Of a DNA stretch of 64,000 nucleotides, positions 27,413 through 35,156 are shown one piece after another. Within the stretch, counting starts at the first letter, position 1. The number at the start of each line of letters is the position of its first letter. The translations under genes and the position numbers were made by a program. The notes beneath the pieces were generated by a model. It made no database searches. It had not been told where the DNA came from and worked only from the letters and a program-made list of their open reading frames with translations. Origin of the DNA: Tenacibaculum sp. M341 (lineage in GTDB: Bacteria > Bacteroidota > Bacteroidia > Flavobacteriales > Flavobacteriaceae); contig NZ_SJXJ01000005.1 in the NCBI RefSeq assembly GCF_004337695.1, positions 62,001-126,000 on the forward strand, given 5' to 3'.

Positions 27413-28204
27413 TTAATTGATTGCAGCTTCAATGTATTCTCTTCTTAATCTTAATAATTCTTTTGCGCTTGCAATTGGACCAAGTTTATCTATCATTTTT
27501 TCAGAAAGAGAAACATTAAAGTCATTCTGCATTCCTGGGCAAAAACTAGTAGCAGCCAAAACTGTCCAAACCACACCAACTGCTGTAATGGCATAACATA
27601 GAGCTGCTTTTCCAATATTAATATCGGTCATATCTGAAGGAATCAGTTTCAAGGCTTCTTTTTCATGTTTACTTAACTTAGGAGTAGATTTTATAATAAT
27701 AGCATCCAGTTCCGTTTTTTTGTCTTTGTAAAATTCTGCTAGTTGAAATTCTTTCTCGTTAATATTACCTCCATTGTATGGAAAAGGAACAATAGCGACT
27801 TCCATATCATCTGGAATAAAAATATTGCTTGCTAAAATTTTCGAATTGTACGATAACTCTCCAAAAACATCACTTTTAACTAAAGCTTTTACACCATCTT
27901 TAAGTGGTCTTATTTCTCTTTTTTCATAACTTTTAAAAAGAAATTCAATTAAATGTTCAATTTTATTTTCCTTTAATAATTCCTTTATCCTTTCTTTGGT
28001 TTCTTTGTTTTTTCTGAATACAAGAGCTGTAATAGTTCCTGGTTCAAATAGTTTAAAATCTAATTCTTTATTTCTTTTGAAATCAATTAATTCTACCCTT
28101 TTCTGATGAGATTTCCTGTTTTCATATTCAATAAATACAGGTCTAAGATCCATAATGTTAGGAATTGTTTCTGAAACTTTGTCAAATTTTTTGATAGTAT
28201 CCAT
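27413..28204 (-). CDS. SdpC-like precursor protein with internal hydrophobic Cys...Cys segment
   Basis: First gene of the operon; 263 residues, no N-terminal signal peptide recognised. Residues 1-190 are soluble and charged. Residues 197-224 (IGKAALCYAITAV, then VVWTVLAATSFCPG) form a hydrophobic stretch of about 20 residues bounded by C203 and C222, followed by a 40-residue charged tail. This layout, a long leader, an internal hydrophobic peptide with two Cys and a C-terminal tail, matches how the SDP toxin is cut out of SdpC. No homology is claimed. Alternatively it is an unrelated membrane-associated protein. Confidence 0.5.
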   Translation of the reverse strand: MDTIKKFDKVSETIPNIMDLRPVFIEYENRKSHQKRVELIDFKRNKELDFKLFEPGTITALVFRKNKETKERIKELLKENKIEHLIEFLFKSYEKREIRPLKDGVKALVKSDVFGELSYNSKILASNIFIPDDMEVAIVPFPYNGGNINEKEFQLAEFYKDKKTELDAIIIKSTPKLSKHEKEALKLIPSDMTDINIGKAALCYAITAVGVVWTVLAATSFCPGMQNDFNVSLSEKMIDKLGPIASAKELLRLRREYIEAAIN

Positions 28205-28332
28205 TTTGTTTGGTTTTTTAATTAATAGTAGTAAAATTATTCAGAACGAGAAGAAAGAGACTTAGGTAATTTACGGTAAAACAAAAAGGGACTATCTCTT
28301 TTTTTTAGAAGTGTTATTCTTCAGTATATATC

Positions 28333-28363
28333 AAAAAACCACCCTGGTGAAAAAGGTGGTTTT
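28333..28363 (-). terminator. Terminator of the TPR-like gene
   Basis: AAAACCACC / GGTGGTTTT stem around an 11-nt loop; the T-run is on the minus strand, downstream of the gene ending at 28390. The rest of the 185-bp gap holds nothing recognised. Confidence 0.8.
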
Positions 28364-28389
28364 ATTGAGGTTTTAGACTAGTTTTTTTA

Positions 28390-29013
28390 TTATTTAAGGT
28401 TACACTTTTTCAAAATTTCTTTAGCTCTATCAACTCCACCTCTTGGATAGTATTTAGGTAATGTTTCTTTTTCAAATAAAGGAATTGTTTTTTCAACGTC
28501 TTTACAGTAAGGTTCTATAGATTGTCCAAAGAATTTAGCAGTTCCCATATCCCATTCCGCTTTACTTAAAATAACTCTTGGATTTTTAGGTGCTGTTTTT
28601 AAAGCTTGTTGGTATAGCGCATTATTTTTACCCGATAGTGTCATTCCGTATTTTTGACCATCAAAAGAAATATAAGCTGTATTTAATAAAGCTTGAGTAA
28701 TCATAATTTCAGGGTTATTTTCTGAATTGGTAGCAGCCATATCTAAAAATTCTTGTGCTTTTTTCAATTTAGCATTTAAAGTTGCAGCGTCTTTTAATCC
28801 AAAGCTGGTTAATATTTCTATGGTAGCTACATAATATGGAGGTAGCCAGTTCTCTTTTTCAACATTAGAAATTCGTTCAAATAGCTGAGAAGCTTCAGTA
28901 GTTTTGTTGTTTTTCCAAAGATCAAAGGCTTTTTGCATTCCTTTATCGTATTTAGATTGAGCGAAACTTGTAAGCATAACAAGAAGCATCAAAAAAGTAA
29001 TAACATTTTTCAT
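28390..29013 (-). CDS. Secreted TPR-like protein
   Basis: A 207-residue protein with a signal peptide (NVITFLMLLVMLTSFAQ). The mature part is helical with repeat-like segments: KAFDLWKNNKTTEASQLFERI, ALYQQALKTAPKNPRVILSKAEWDMG, ending in GVDRAKEILKKC. This is consistent with degenerate tetratricopeptide repeats. It is last in the same-strand series with DUF2141 and the TonB receptor, a trio I associate with flavobacterial genomes. It is probably periplasmic; partner unknown. Confidence 0.75.
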   Translation of the reverse strand: MKNVITFLMLLVMLTSFAQSKYDKGMQKAFDLWKNNKTTEASQLFERISNVEKENWLPPYYVATIEILTSFGLKDAATLNAKLKKAQEFLDMAATNSENNPEIMITQALLNTAYISFDGQKYGMTLSGKNNALYQQALKTAPKNPRVILSKAEWDMGTAKFFGQSIEPYCKDVEKTIPLFEKETLPKYYPRGGVDRAKEILKKCNLK

Positions 29014-29109
29014 GAGTATATAATTAAGAAGTGAGTAAGTGTTTTTAGAAAAGTATATTCAAATTCTTTTCAGAAATAATAGAATGTATTTATTTGAATG
29101 TTGAAAGTA

Positions 29110-29529
29110 TTAATCCATTTCAATTTTTAAAGTAAGATCTTTATCAAGCGTAAATTTTGCATCTTTATATTTAGGAGGTCCCATAAAACCTTTTGCGTTG
29201 TTTGAAACACCGATTGGTTCTTTTGGAATCCCAAAAATCTTAGTATCCATTTTCTTGTTGTCATTTTCATCATGAAAAGCAGATACAGCGTATTCTCCTT
29301 CTGGAAGATTTTCAAAAACAGCTGTCGCTTTGTTGTTTTTAACTACAACAACAGCTTCTTTAAAACGCTTTTTTAGAAAATCTGCTTCTTTATTATGTAT
29401 ACCTACAAATACATTACCAGTGTCAGTATCCATTCCAGAAAACTCTATTGTTAGTGTATGATTGTTTTGTGCAAACGATGATATTGTAGTTAAAATTAAT
29501 ATTGCCAAGATTTGAAAAATTCGTACCAT
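29110..29529 (-). CDS. DUF2141 domain secreted protein
   Basis: A 139-residue protein with a signal peptide (FQILAILILTTISSFAQ) and a single DUF2141 beta-sandwich: LTIEFSGMDTDTGNVFVGIH, LPEGEYAVSAFHDENDNKKMDT, IFGIPKEPIGVSNNAKG. Members have this FHDEN-N-K-D motif, which may bind a cation. It lies between the TonB receptor and the TPR-like gene and is probably cotranscribed with the receptor. The molecular function is not known. Confidence 0.88.
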   Translation of the reverse strand: MVRIFQILAILILTTISSFAQNNHTLTIEFSGMDTDTGNVFVGIHNKEADFLKKRFKEAVVVVKNNKATAVFENLPEGEYAVSAFHDENDNKKMDTKIFGIPKEPIGVSNNAKGFMGPPKYKDAKFTLDKDLTLKIEMD

Positions 29530-29681
29530 AGTTTTTTGTTTTTAGTTATTCAAATATCGAATGTTTTGTGTGTTTATTATCAAAATTCTTACCGAATTGT
29601 TGTTTTTTGTTACTGAAATGCATTTTGGTAATTATTTATGCTTTTCATTTTTAGTTTTTAAGGAAACTTAAAGTAGGGAAA

Positions 29682-31838
29682 CTATAAGTTATCCAGTTGA
29701 TTATCGTTTTTATTATCGCTAATAGTCCAAAAGAAACCAATAAAAAAGAAACGATTTGCATTTGGTGTAATAGCTTGTCTTTCGTAAAATCCGTTGGTGT
29801 TTGGAGTATTTTTGTAATTATATCCAAAAACATTTTCTGTTCCTAACACATTATTAATCGAAAAGTATAAAATCTTTTGTTGAGAAATTAAATAAGCAGC
29901 GTTAAAACTAACGGTATTGTAGTTTTTAGTTTCTTGATTTAAAAATCCACTAAGATTAGGATTGGTATATGTTCTTCCAGAAGCAAAGCTATAAGAAAGT
30001 CCTAGTTGAGTTTTCCAAGAGTCCATCCAGTATTTACCAACCACAGATAAATTATGTTTAGAAGCAAAATTAGGACGAGCCTTTGTAGGATAATTTTTAT
30101 AATCTCTTTCTGTATCCAAAAAAGAATAAGAAACCCAATATTCTAAATTTTTAAAAGTTTTACCATCTCTCCAAAAACCTTCAATACCTTTAGCAAAACC
30201 TTTACCTGTGTTAGAAAAATTAGTTGAAGGCGTCGGGAATTGATCGTTATATTTTACTAAATTGTTATAAGGCTTGTAAAAAGCTTCTGTTCTGAATATT
30301 TGTTTGTTGTTTACATATTGATAATTTAAAATATAATGAGAGGTGTTTTCAGAAGTTAAATTATCAGCAAATTTTAAATACTCGTTTTTAGGGTTTTGAT
30401 AAAACTGTCCATATGCAAAAGAAAACTGTGAATTTTTACCACTTTTATACGCTAAAGATATTCTAGGAGATACAGTTAATTCATCGGTAAACTCACTTTT
30501 TTCAAGTCTAACACCAGCTTTTGCTCCTAATTTTTTTGAGAAGAAGATATCAGCTTCAGTAAAAGCAGCAGCAATATTATTATTGAAACCATAAGAAAAA
30601 GAATTGGAAGGAAACTGATTAAATGTTTCGTTGAAATCAGTTAAGAAATATTCTCCTCCAAAACTTAATTTTAATCGACTAGAAAAACGCTTTTTAAGTT
30701 TTACTTTAAAATGAGCCGAGTTTTCTGTACCATTTACATTATCCTGTTCAATATTAGTTTTAGAATTATCATGAGTATATCCTAATCCACCAGAAACAGA
30801 CCATCCATTACCAATTCGTTGTTTGTACGAACCATTAAAATAAAGATTGGTGTTTTTTAGAGCAAAGCGAAAACCATCATCAAAATTAATATCATCTTGA
30901 ATAAGATCGAAGTTAGAATAGCTGTAAGCACCGTATAGTTTTAGTAATCCGTCATTGTTTGTTCTATATCTGTATACCATTTCACCGCTAGCGGTTTCAT
31001 AAGGAGATAACCATTCATTTTTATCAGGGAAAGCCCATAAGTAAGGTGCAAGATTAACATAAGAAGTGTTGATGCTAAATGAGTTTTTTCCCCATATTTG
31101 CGTATTTCCAGCTCCTAAACCAACAGTCATAAATTGTAATTCTGTTTTTTCTTCGGTAGGCTCATCAACAGTATTTAAAGCTAAAACACCAGATAATGCT
31201 TGTCCGTATTCAGCAGAGTAACCACCAATTGAAAATGTCATGCCTTTAAATAAGAAAGGAGAAAACCTTCCACGTGTAGGTAAGTTATTTGTTGTTGGTA
31301 AAAAAGGAGAAAACACACGTATTCCATCAATGAAAATTTGAGTTTCTTCAGCATCACCACCTCTTACAAATAACCGACCATCTTCTTCGTTAGCAGAGGT
31401 TCCTGGTAAGGTTTGCAAAGCTCCAGCAACATCACCTAAAGCGCTGGCTGTTGTTACAATATCTAAAGGTTTTAAAGCTACAGCTCTTGCTTTTTCGCCA
31501 GCATCAAAACTTCCAGCATTAATAACTACTGCATCTAATGTGTTTACATCTTCATGTAGTTTTATTGTTAAGTTTTTAAATTTAGTTACATCGTCTGTTT
31601 TTATAAAGCTTTCAAAAGAAATGAAAGAAGCTATAAGTGTTTGAGATCCTTTTTCAGATGTAGAAAAATTAAATTCTCCATTAGCATTACTAGAGGTACC
31701 GTCATAGGTTCCGTCTAAATAAATATTTACACCTTCTAAAGGTTGTCCTTTTGCATCAGTAACTTTTCCAGAAACAGTTGTTTGACTAAAAGTTAATACA
31801 GTGTATAAAAGTGTAAGTAAAATAAGTTTCGGTTTCAT
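29682..31838 (-). CDS. TonB-dependent receptor with carboxypeptidase-like domain
   Basis: A 718-residue outer-membrane receptor. Signal peptide (KPKLILLTLLYTVLTFSQ), a CarboxypepD_reg domain with KGQPLEGVNIYLDGTYDGTSS, a plug with GDVAGALQTLPGTSANEEDGR and FVRGGDAEETQIFIDGIRV, then a beta-barrel. I start at the ATG at 31838; an in-frame GTG six codons upstream is less likely. There is no SusD gene. An AraC/GyrI regulator lies just upstream on the same strand, and DUF2141 and TPR-like genes downstream, so the receptor may be part of an inducible uptake unit for an unknown compound. Confidence 0.92.
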   Translation of the reverse strand: MKPKLILLTLLYTVLTFSQTTVSGKVTDAKGQPLEGVNIYLDGTYDGTSSNANGEFNFSTSEKGSQTLIASFISFESFIKTDDVTKFKNLTIKLHEDVNTLDAVVINAGSFDAGEKARAVALKPLDIVTTASALGDVAGALQTLPGTSANEEDGRLFVRGGDAEETQIFIDGIRVFSPFLPTTNNLPTRGRFSPFLFKGMTFSIGGYSAEYGQALSGVLALNTVDEPTEEKTELQFMTVGLGAGNTQIWGKNSFSINTSYVNLAPYLWAFPDKNEWLSPYETASGEMVYRYRTNNDGLLKLYGAYSYSNFDLIQDDINFDDGFRFALKNTNLYFNGSYKQRIGNGWSVSGGLGYTHDNSKTNIEQDNVNGTENSAHFKVKLKKRFSSRLKLSFGGEYFLTDFNETFNQFPSNSFSYGFNNNIAAAFTEADIFFSKKLGAKAGVRLEKSEFTDELTVSPRISLAYKSGKNSQFSFAYGQFYQNPKNEYLKFADNLTSENTSHYILNYQYVNNKQIFRTEAFYKPYNNLVKYNDQFPTPSTNFSNTGKGFAKGIEGFWRDGKTFKNLEYWVSYSFLDTERDYKNYPTKARPNFASKHNLSVVGKYWMDSWKTQLGLSYSFASGRTYTNPNLSGFLNQETKNYNTVSFNAAYLISQQKILYFSINNVLGTENVFGYNYKNTPNTNGFYERQAITPNANRFFFIGFFWTISDNKNDNQLDNL

Positions 31839-31987
31839 ATTGATTTGATTTAACACTTCAAAAATGAAACAGTTCTCTCTTTTTTAATAAAAAGAATTAC
31901 TGAGTTGTTAAAAAAGTAAGTTGAATTGATTTTTTATTCTAAGCGACTTTAAAAAAGTAACTAAATACTAAAAAGTAAGTCTGTAAT

Positions 31988-32911
31988 TTATGCAACAGGG
32001 ATACATAAATCGACAATAAATTTACCTTCAGGATGGTTTTCTGCATTGTTGTGAAAAATTTCAAAAGGATCTATTTCACTTTTCTGATACCCATTTTCTG
32101 ACATCCAAACAAAATTAGATTCCCAAGCCTGTTGAAATTCTGATGGTTTTATTTCAAATCGGCTTACAATACATTTACCAGGTATAAAAGTTTTAGAGTT
32201 AACAATACCGTTAGATTTTATTAGTTCCTTTAAAACGATGCAAGCACTCATACCAATATTATTAGGATCTGATATTTTTGGACTATCATGGTAAATAGTC
32301 ATCATTTGTAAATTAGGTGTGTTTAGCAAACCTAATGGAGTAGCCCATTTAATTAATTGATGATAAGCAATACCTATGTCATCTATTTTTCCTTTGTGAT
32401 GTACATATCCTAATGAAAATTCAGGTAGTTTTTTTACAGTAATATTTAAAGCATTCATTTGTATCCAGTTTATTGATTCTTGTAGGTTACAAATGTATTC
32501 TTCAAAATTTACCTTTATTTGACCATTCTTGCTTTCTGTTTTACAAATCTTGCTAAATTTTTGAGGACTGAGTTCTCTGAATTGTAAAGGACTCATACCG
32601 TAAAATTTTTTAAAGCCTCTAGAGAAAGATGATAGATTTGTGTATCCTACCATTTCAGCAATTTCAGTAATCGATATATCATTGTTTCTAATTAAGAAAC
32701 CAGCAGCTCTTTCTAATCTTTTTCTAGTAATAAAACCGTTTACAGTTTCTTTGGTTACAATTGAGAATAAACGATGAAAATGAAAATTAGAAAAGTTCGC
32801 ACGTTTAGCAATTTCTTCTAAAATCAATTTTTGATTAAGGTTATCTTCTATAAATTGAATAGCCTTAACAATTTTAGCAATTGTAATATTTGAAGGTGTT
32901 TTAGGTTTCAT
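31988..32911 (-). CDS. AraC-family regulator with GyrI-like effector domain
   Basis: A 307-residue transcription regulator. Residues 10-110 carry two AraC helix-turn-helix motifs (LILEEIAKRANFSNFHFHRLF and ITEIAEMVGYTNLSSFSRGFKK). Residues 150-307 form a GyrI-like small-molecule binding domain (VKKLPEFSLGYVHHKG, GLLNTPNLQMMTIYHDSP), the same architecture as Rob/SoxS-type multidrug sensors. It sits 149 bp upstream of the TonB receptor gene and 48 bp from divergent pdxH. It probably responds to an amphiphilic ligand; the likely target is the receptor operon. Confidence 0.9.
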   Translation of the reverse strand: MKPKTPSNITIAKIVKAIQFIEDNLNQKLILEEIAKRANFSNFHFHRLFSIVTKETVNGFITRKRLERAAGFLIRNNDISITEIAEMVGYTNLSSFSRGFKKFYGMSPLQFRELSPQKFSKICKTESKNGQIKVNFEEYICNLQESINWIQMNALNITVKKLPEFSLGYVHHKGKIDDIGIAYHQLIKWATPLGLLNTPNLQMMTIYHDSPKISDPNNIGMSACIVLKELIKSNGIVNSKTFIPGKCIVSRFEIKPSEFQQAWESNFVWMSENGYQKSEIDPFEIFHNNAENHPEGKFIVDLCIPVA

Positions 32912-32959
32912 TATTGCGAAGATAAGTCTTATTTTTACAGAGTTAAATTATGAGCGATA

Positions 32960-33607
32960 ATGAATCAAGATTTAAGTGATTACAGAAAGTCTTACGAGAA
33001 GTTTGAATTAGTAGAAGATAAATGTCCAGATAATCCAATAACATTGTTTGAAAACTGGTTTGCATTTGCTGATGCTTCAGAAACAGTTGAAGAAGCCAAT
33101 GCAATGAATATTTCTACAATTGGTTTGGATGGTTTCCCAAAAAATAGAGTAGTGTTATTAAAGCAGTTCAGTAATGAAGGTTTTATTTTTTATACCAATT
33201 ATAATTCAGAAAAAGGAAAAGCAATAGCAAACAACCCAAATGTTTGTTTGTCTTTTTTCTGGCCAAGTTTAGAGCGCCAAATAATTATAAAAGGACAAGT
33301 AGCAAAAGTTACAGAAGAGGTTTCTGATACTTATTTTAACTCAAGACCTAAAGGAAGTAGATTAGGAGCTTGGGCTTCTAATCAAAGTGAAGTAGTAGCA
33401 AGTAGAGTCATTTTAGAAGATGCTTTAAAAGCAAAAGAGGAAGAGTATGAGGAGAAAGAAGTTGTAAGACCAAAACATTGGGGTGGATATATTGCAAAGC
33501 CAGTTTCTATTGAGTTTTGGCAAGGTAGACCTAATAGAATGCATGATAGAGTTAGGTATCAACTAGAAAAAGATTTTTCTTGGAAACTTGAACGTTTAGC
33601 TCCGTAA
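32960..33607 (+). CDS. pdxH: Pyridoxamine 5'-phosphate oxidase
   Basis: FMN enzyme that oxidises pyridoxine/pyridoxamine phosphate to pyridoxal phosphate. At 215 residues it has the standard length. Family blocks seen are the N-terminal LSDYRKSYEKFEL, the FMN-binding GFPKNRVVLLKQF and IFYTNYNSEKG, RPKGSRLGAWASNQS, and the C-terminal WQGRPNRMHDRVRY with the substrate Arg/His. Start ATG at 32960, divergent from the AraC gene with a 48-bp gap and no clear promoter motif. Confidence 0.96.
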   Translation: MNQDLSDYRKSYEKFELVEDKCPDNPITLFENWFAFADASETVEEANAMNISTIGLDGFPKNRVVLLKQFSNEGFIFYTNYNSEKGKAIANNPNVCLSFFWPSLERQIIIKGQVAKVTEEVSDTYFNSRPKGSRLGAWASNQSEVVASRVILEDALKAKEEEYEEKEVVRPKHWGGYIAKPVSIEFWQGRPNRMHDRVRYQLEKDFSWKLERLAP

Positions 33608-33618
33608 TGCTATATTTG
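33588..33618 (+). promoter_or_regulatory. Promoter inside the end of pdxH
   Basis: TTG at 33588-33590, a 20-bp spacer and TATATTTG at 33611-33618 fit the consensus and precede the SixA-like start by 20 bp. The -33 element lies within pdxH. Confidence 0.65.
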
Positions 33619-33638
33619 AAAACTCTTTGTTTAAATCA

Positions 33639-34127
33639 ATGAAAACAATATACATAGTTCGTCATGCTAAATCGTCGTGGAAATACGATAGCGTAAAAGA
33701 TCACGATAGACCTTTAAAAGAAAGAGGTATTAACGATGCGCATTTACTTTCAAAATTTTTAGCAAAAACCATTTCTCGTCCAGATGTTTTTATATCAAGT
33801 AGTGCAAACAGAGCATTGCATACTGGTATCATTTTCTGCGAAAATTTTAGCTATCCAATGGCGAATCTTAAAATAAGTAAGCAATTATATAGTTTTAGTG
33901 ATGGGTATTTAGTTAAAACGGTAAAAGCCTTAGACGATAGTTTTGACAGTGCTATTATATTTAGTCATGATCATGGAATTAACACATTTGTAAATAAATT
34001 CGGAAGTAAGCCCATTGCACATGTTTCTACATGTGGTGTTGTAGGAATAGAATTTAAAGAAAAATATTGGAAAGATATTAAGAAAGGAAATACGATTTTA
34101 GTAGAATTTCCAAAGTATCACAAGTAA
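33639..34127 (+). CDS. SixA-like histidine phosphatase
   Basis: A 162-residue member of the histidine phosphatase superfamily. It has the RHAKSSWK motif (the RHG catalytic His), the REGxND-like RPLKERGINDA, the Arg in SSSANRALHTG and the second His in IFSHDHGINTF. Small size and this motif set match SixA-type phosphohistidine phosphatases. I start at the ATG at 33639; the TTG four codons earlier falls close behind the -7 element. It is followed 12 bp later by the Ppx/GppA gene, so the two are cotranscribed and may act in phosphorelay or polyphosphate metabolism. Confidence 0.88.
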   Translation: MKTIYIVRHAKSSWKYDSVKDHDRPLKERGINDAHLLSKFLAKTISRPDVFISSSANRALHTGIIFCENFSYPMANLKISKQLYSFSDGYLVKTVKALDDSFDSAIIFSHDHGINTFVNKFGSKPIAHVSTCGVVGIEFKEKYWKDIKKGNTILVEFPKYHK

Positions 34128-34139
34128 AAAAACTCTCTT

Positions 34140-35033
34140 TTGAAAATTAAGAAATACGGAGCCATAGATATAGGTTCAAATGCAGTAAGATTATTAGTAG
34201 CGAATGTAATTGAAGAAAAAGGAAAGGAACCGAAGTTTAAAAAATCAGCTTTAGTTAGGGTGCCTATTCGTTTAGGAGGAGATGCTTTTGTTACAGGAGA
34301 AATTTCTAAGTTTAATATTGAAAGAATGGTTGATGCCATGAAAGCTTTTAAGTTATTAATGAAAGTGCATGGTGTTGAACGTTATAAGGCTTGTGCTACA
34401 TCTGCTATGCGAGAAGCATCTAACGGAGATAAGGTGGTGAAAAAAGTTCTAGAAAAAGCTGGTATTGAAATTGATATTATCAACGGAGCTAAAGAAGCTG
34501 CAATTATTTCATCTACAGATTTAAAATACTTAATAAATTCAGATGAAACTTATTTATATGTAGATGTTGGAGGAGGAAGTACTGAGTTAACTGTTTTTTC
34601 AAGAGGACAGATAATTAACTCAAAATCTTTTAAAATAGGTACTGTTAGGTTAATTAATAATACCAAAGAGAAGAATAAAAAAATATTTGCTAAAGTTGAA
34701 AAGTGGATAATAGAAAACACTAAAGACTACAAAAGAATATCTTTAATAGGATCTGGTGGAAACATAAACAAGATTTTTAAAATGTCTGGTTTAGATGCAG
34801 GCAGACCTATTTCTTATGTGTATTTAAATGCACAATTAGAGTACCTGAAAAAAATGTCTTATCAAGAAAGAATTTCTGACTTAGGATTGAATCCGGATAG
34901 GGCAGATGTAATTGTACCTGCAACAAAAATTTACTTATCAGCCATGAAATGGAGTGGTGCCAGAAGAATTTTTGTGCCTAAAATTGGATTGTCTGATGGT
35001 ATAGTTAAAAGCCTTTACTTTAATAAATTATAA
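34140..35033 (+). CDS. Ppx/GppA family exopolyphosphatase/guanosine pentaphosphatase
   Basis: A 297-residue acetate-kinase-fold phosphatase. It has the N-terminal phosphate loop YGAIDIGSNAVRLLVAN, SAMREASNG, the second phosphate loop YVDVGGGSTELTVF and the GSGGNINKIFK segment. It is the short single-core form without the C-terminal HD-like extension of E. coli Ppx. The start codon is TTG at 34140; no ATG occurs before about residue 63, and the phosphate loop begins at residue 6, so TTG is the real start. The exact substrate (polyphosphate or pppGpp) cannot be told. Confidence 0.9.
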   Translation: MKIKKYGAIDIGSNAVRLLVANVIEEKGKEPKFKKSALVRVPIRLGGDAFVTGEISKFNIERMVDAMKAFKLLMKVHGVERYKACATSAMREASNGDKVVKKVLEKAGIEIDIINGAKEAAIISSTDLKYLINSDETYLYVDVGGGSTELTVFSRGQIINSKSFKIGTVRLINNTKEKNKKIFAKVEKWIIENTKDYKRISLIGSGGNINKIFKMSGLDAGRPISYVYLNAQLEYLKKMSYQERISDLGLNPDRADVIVPATKIYLSAMKWSGARRIFVPKIGLSDGIVKSLYFNKL

Positions 35034-35071
35034 AATTCTTTAACAGGGTTTTAACATTTGTTTTTTTTCGT

Positions 35072-35079
35072 TATATTTG
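35072..35079 (+). promoter_or_regulatory. -7 element of the OmpA-repeat gene
   Basis: TATATTTG matches TAnnTTTG, 77 bp before the start codon. No TTG is at a proper distance, so the upstream element is unclear. Confidence 0.4.
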
Positions 35080-35156
35080 TTAGGAAGTGACTTATTCCCT
35101 CTAGTAAGTGTCACAAATAAGAGCTAAGTAATAAAAATAAACAAATTTAATTCATT

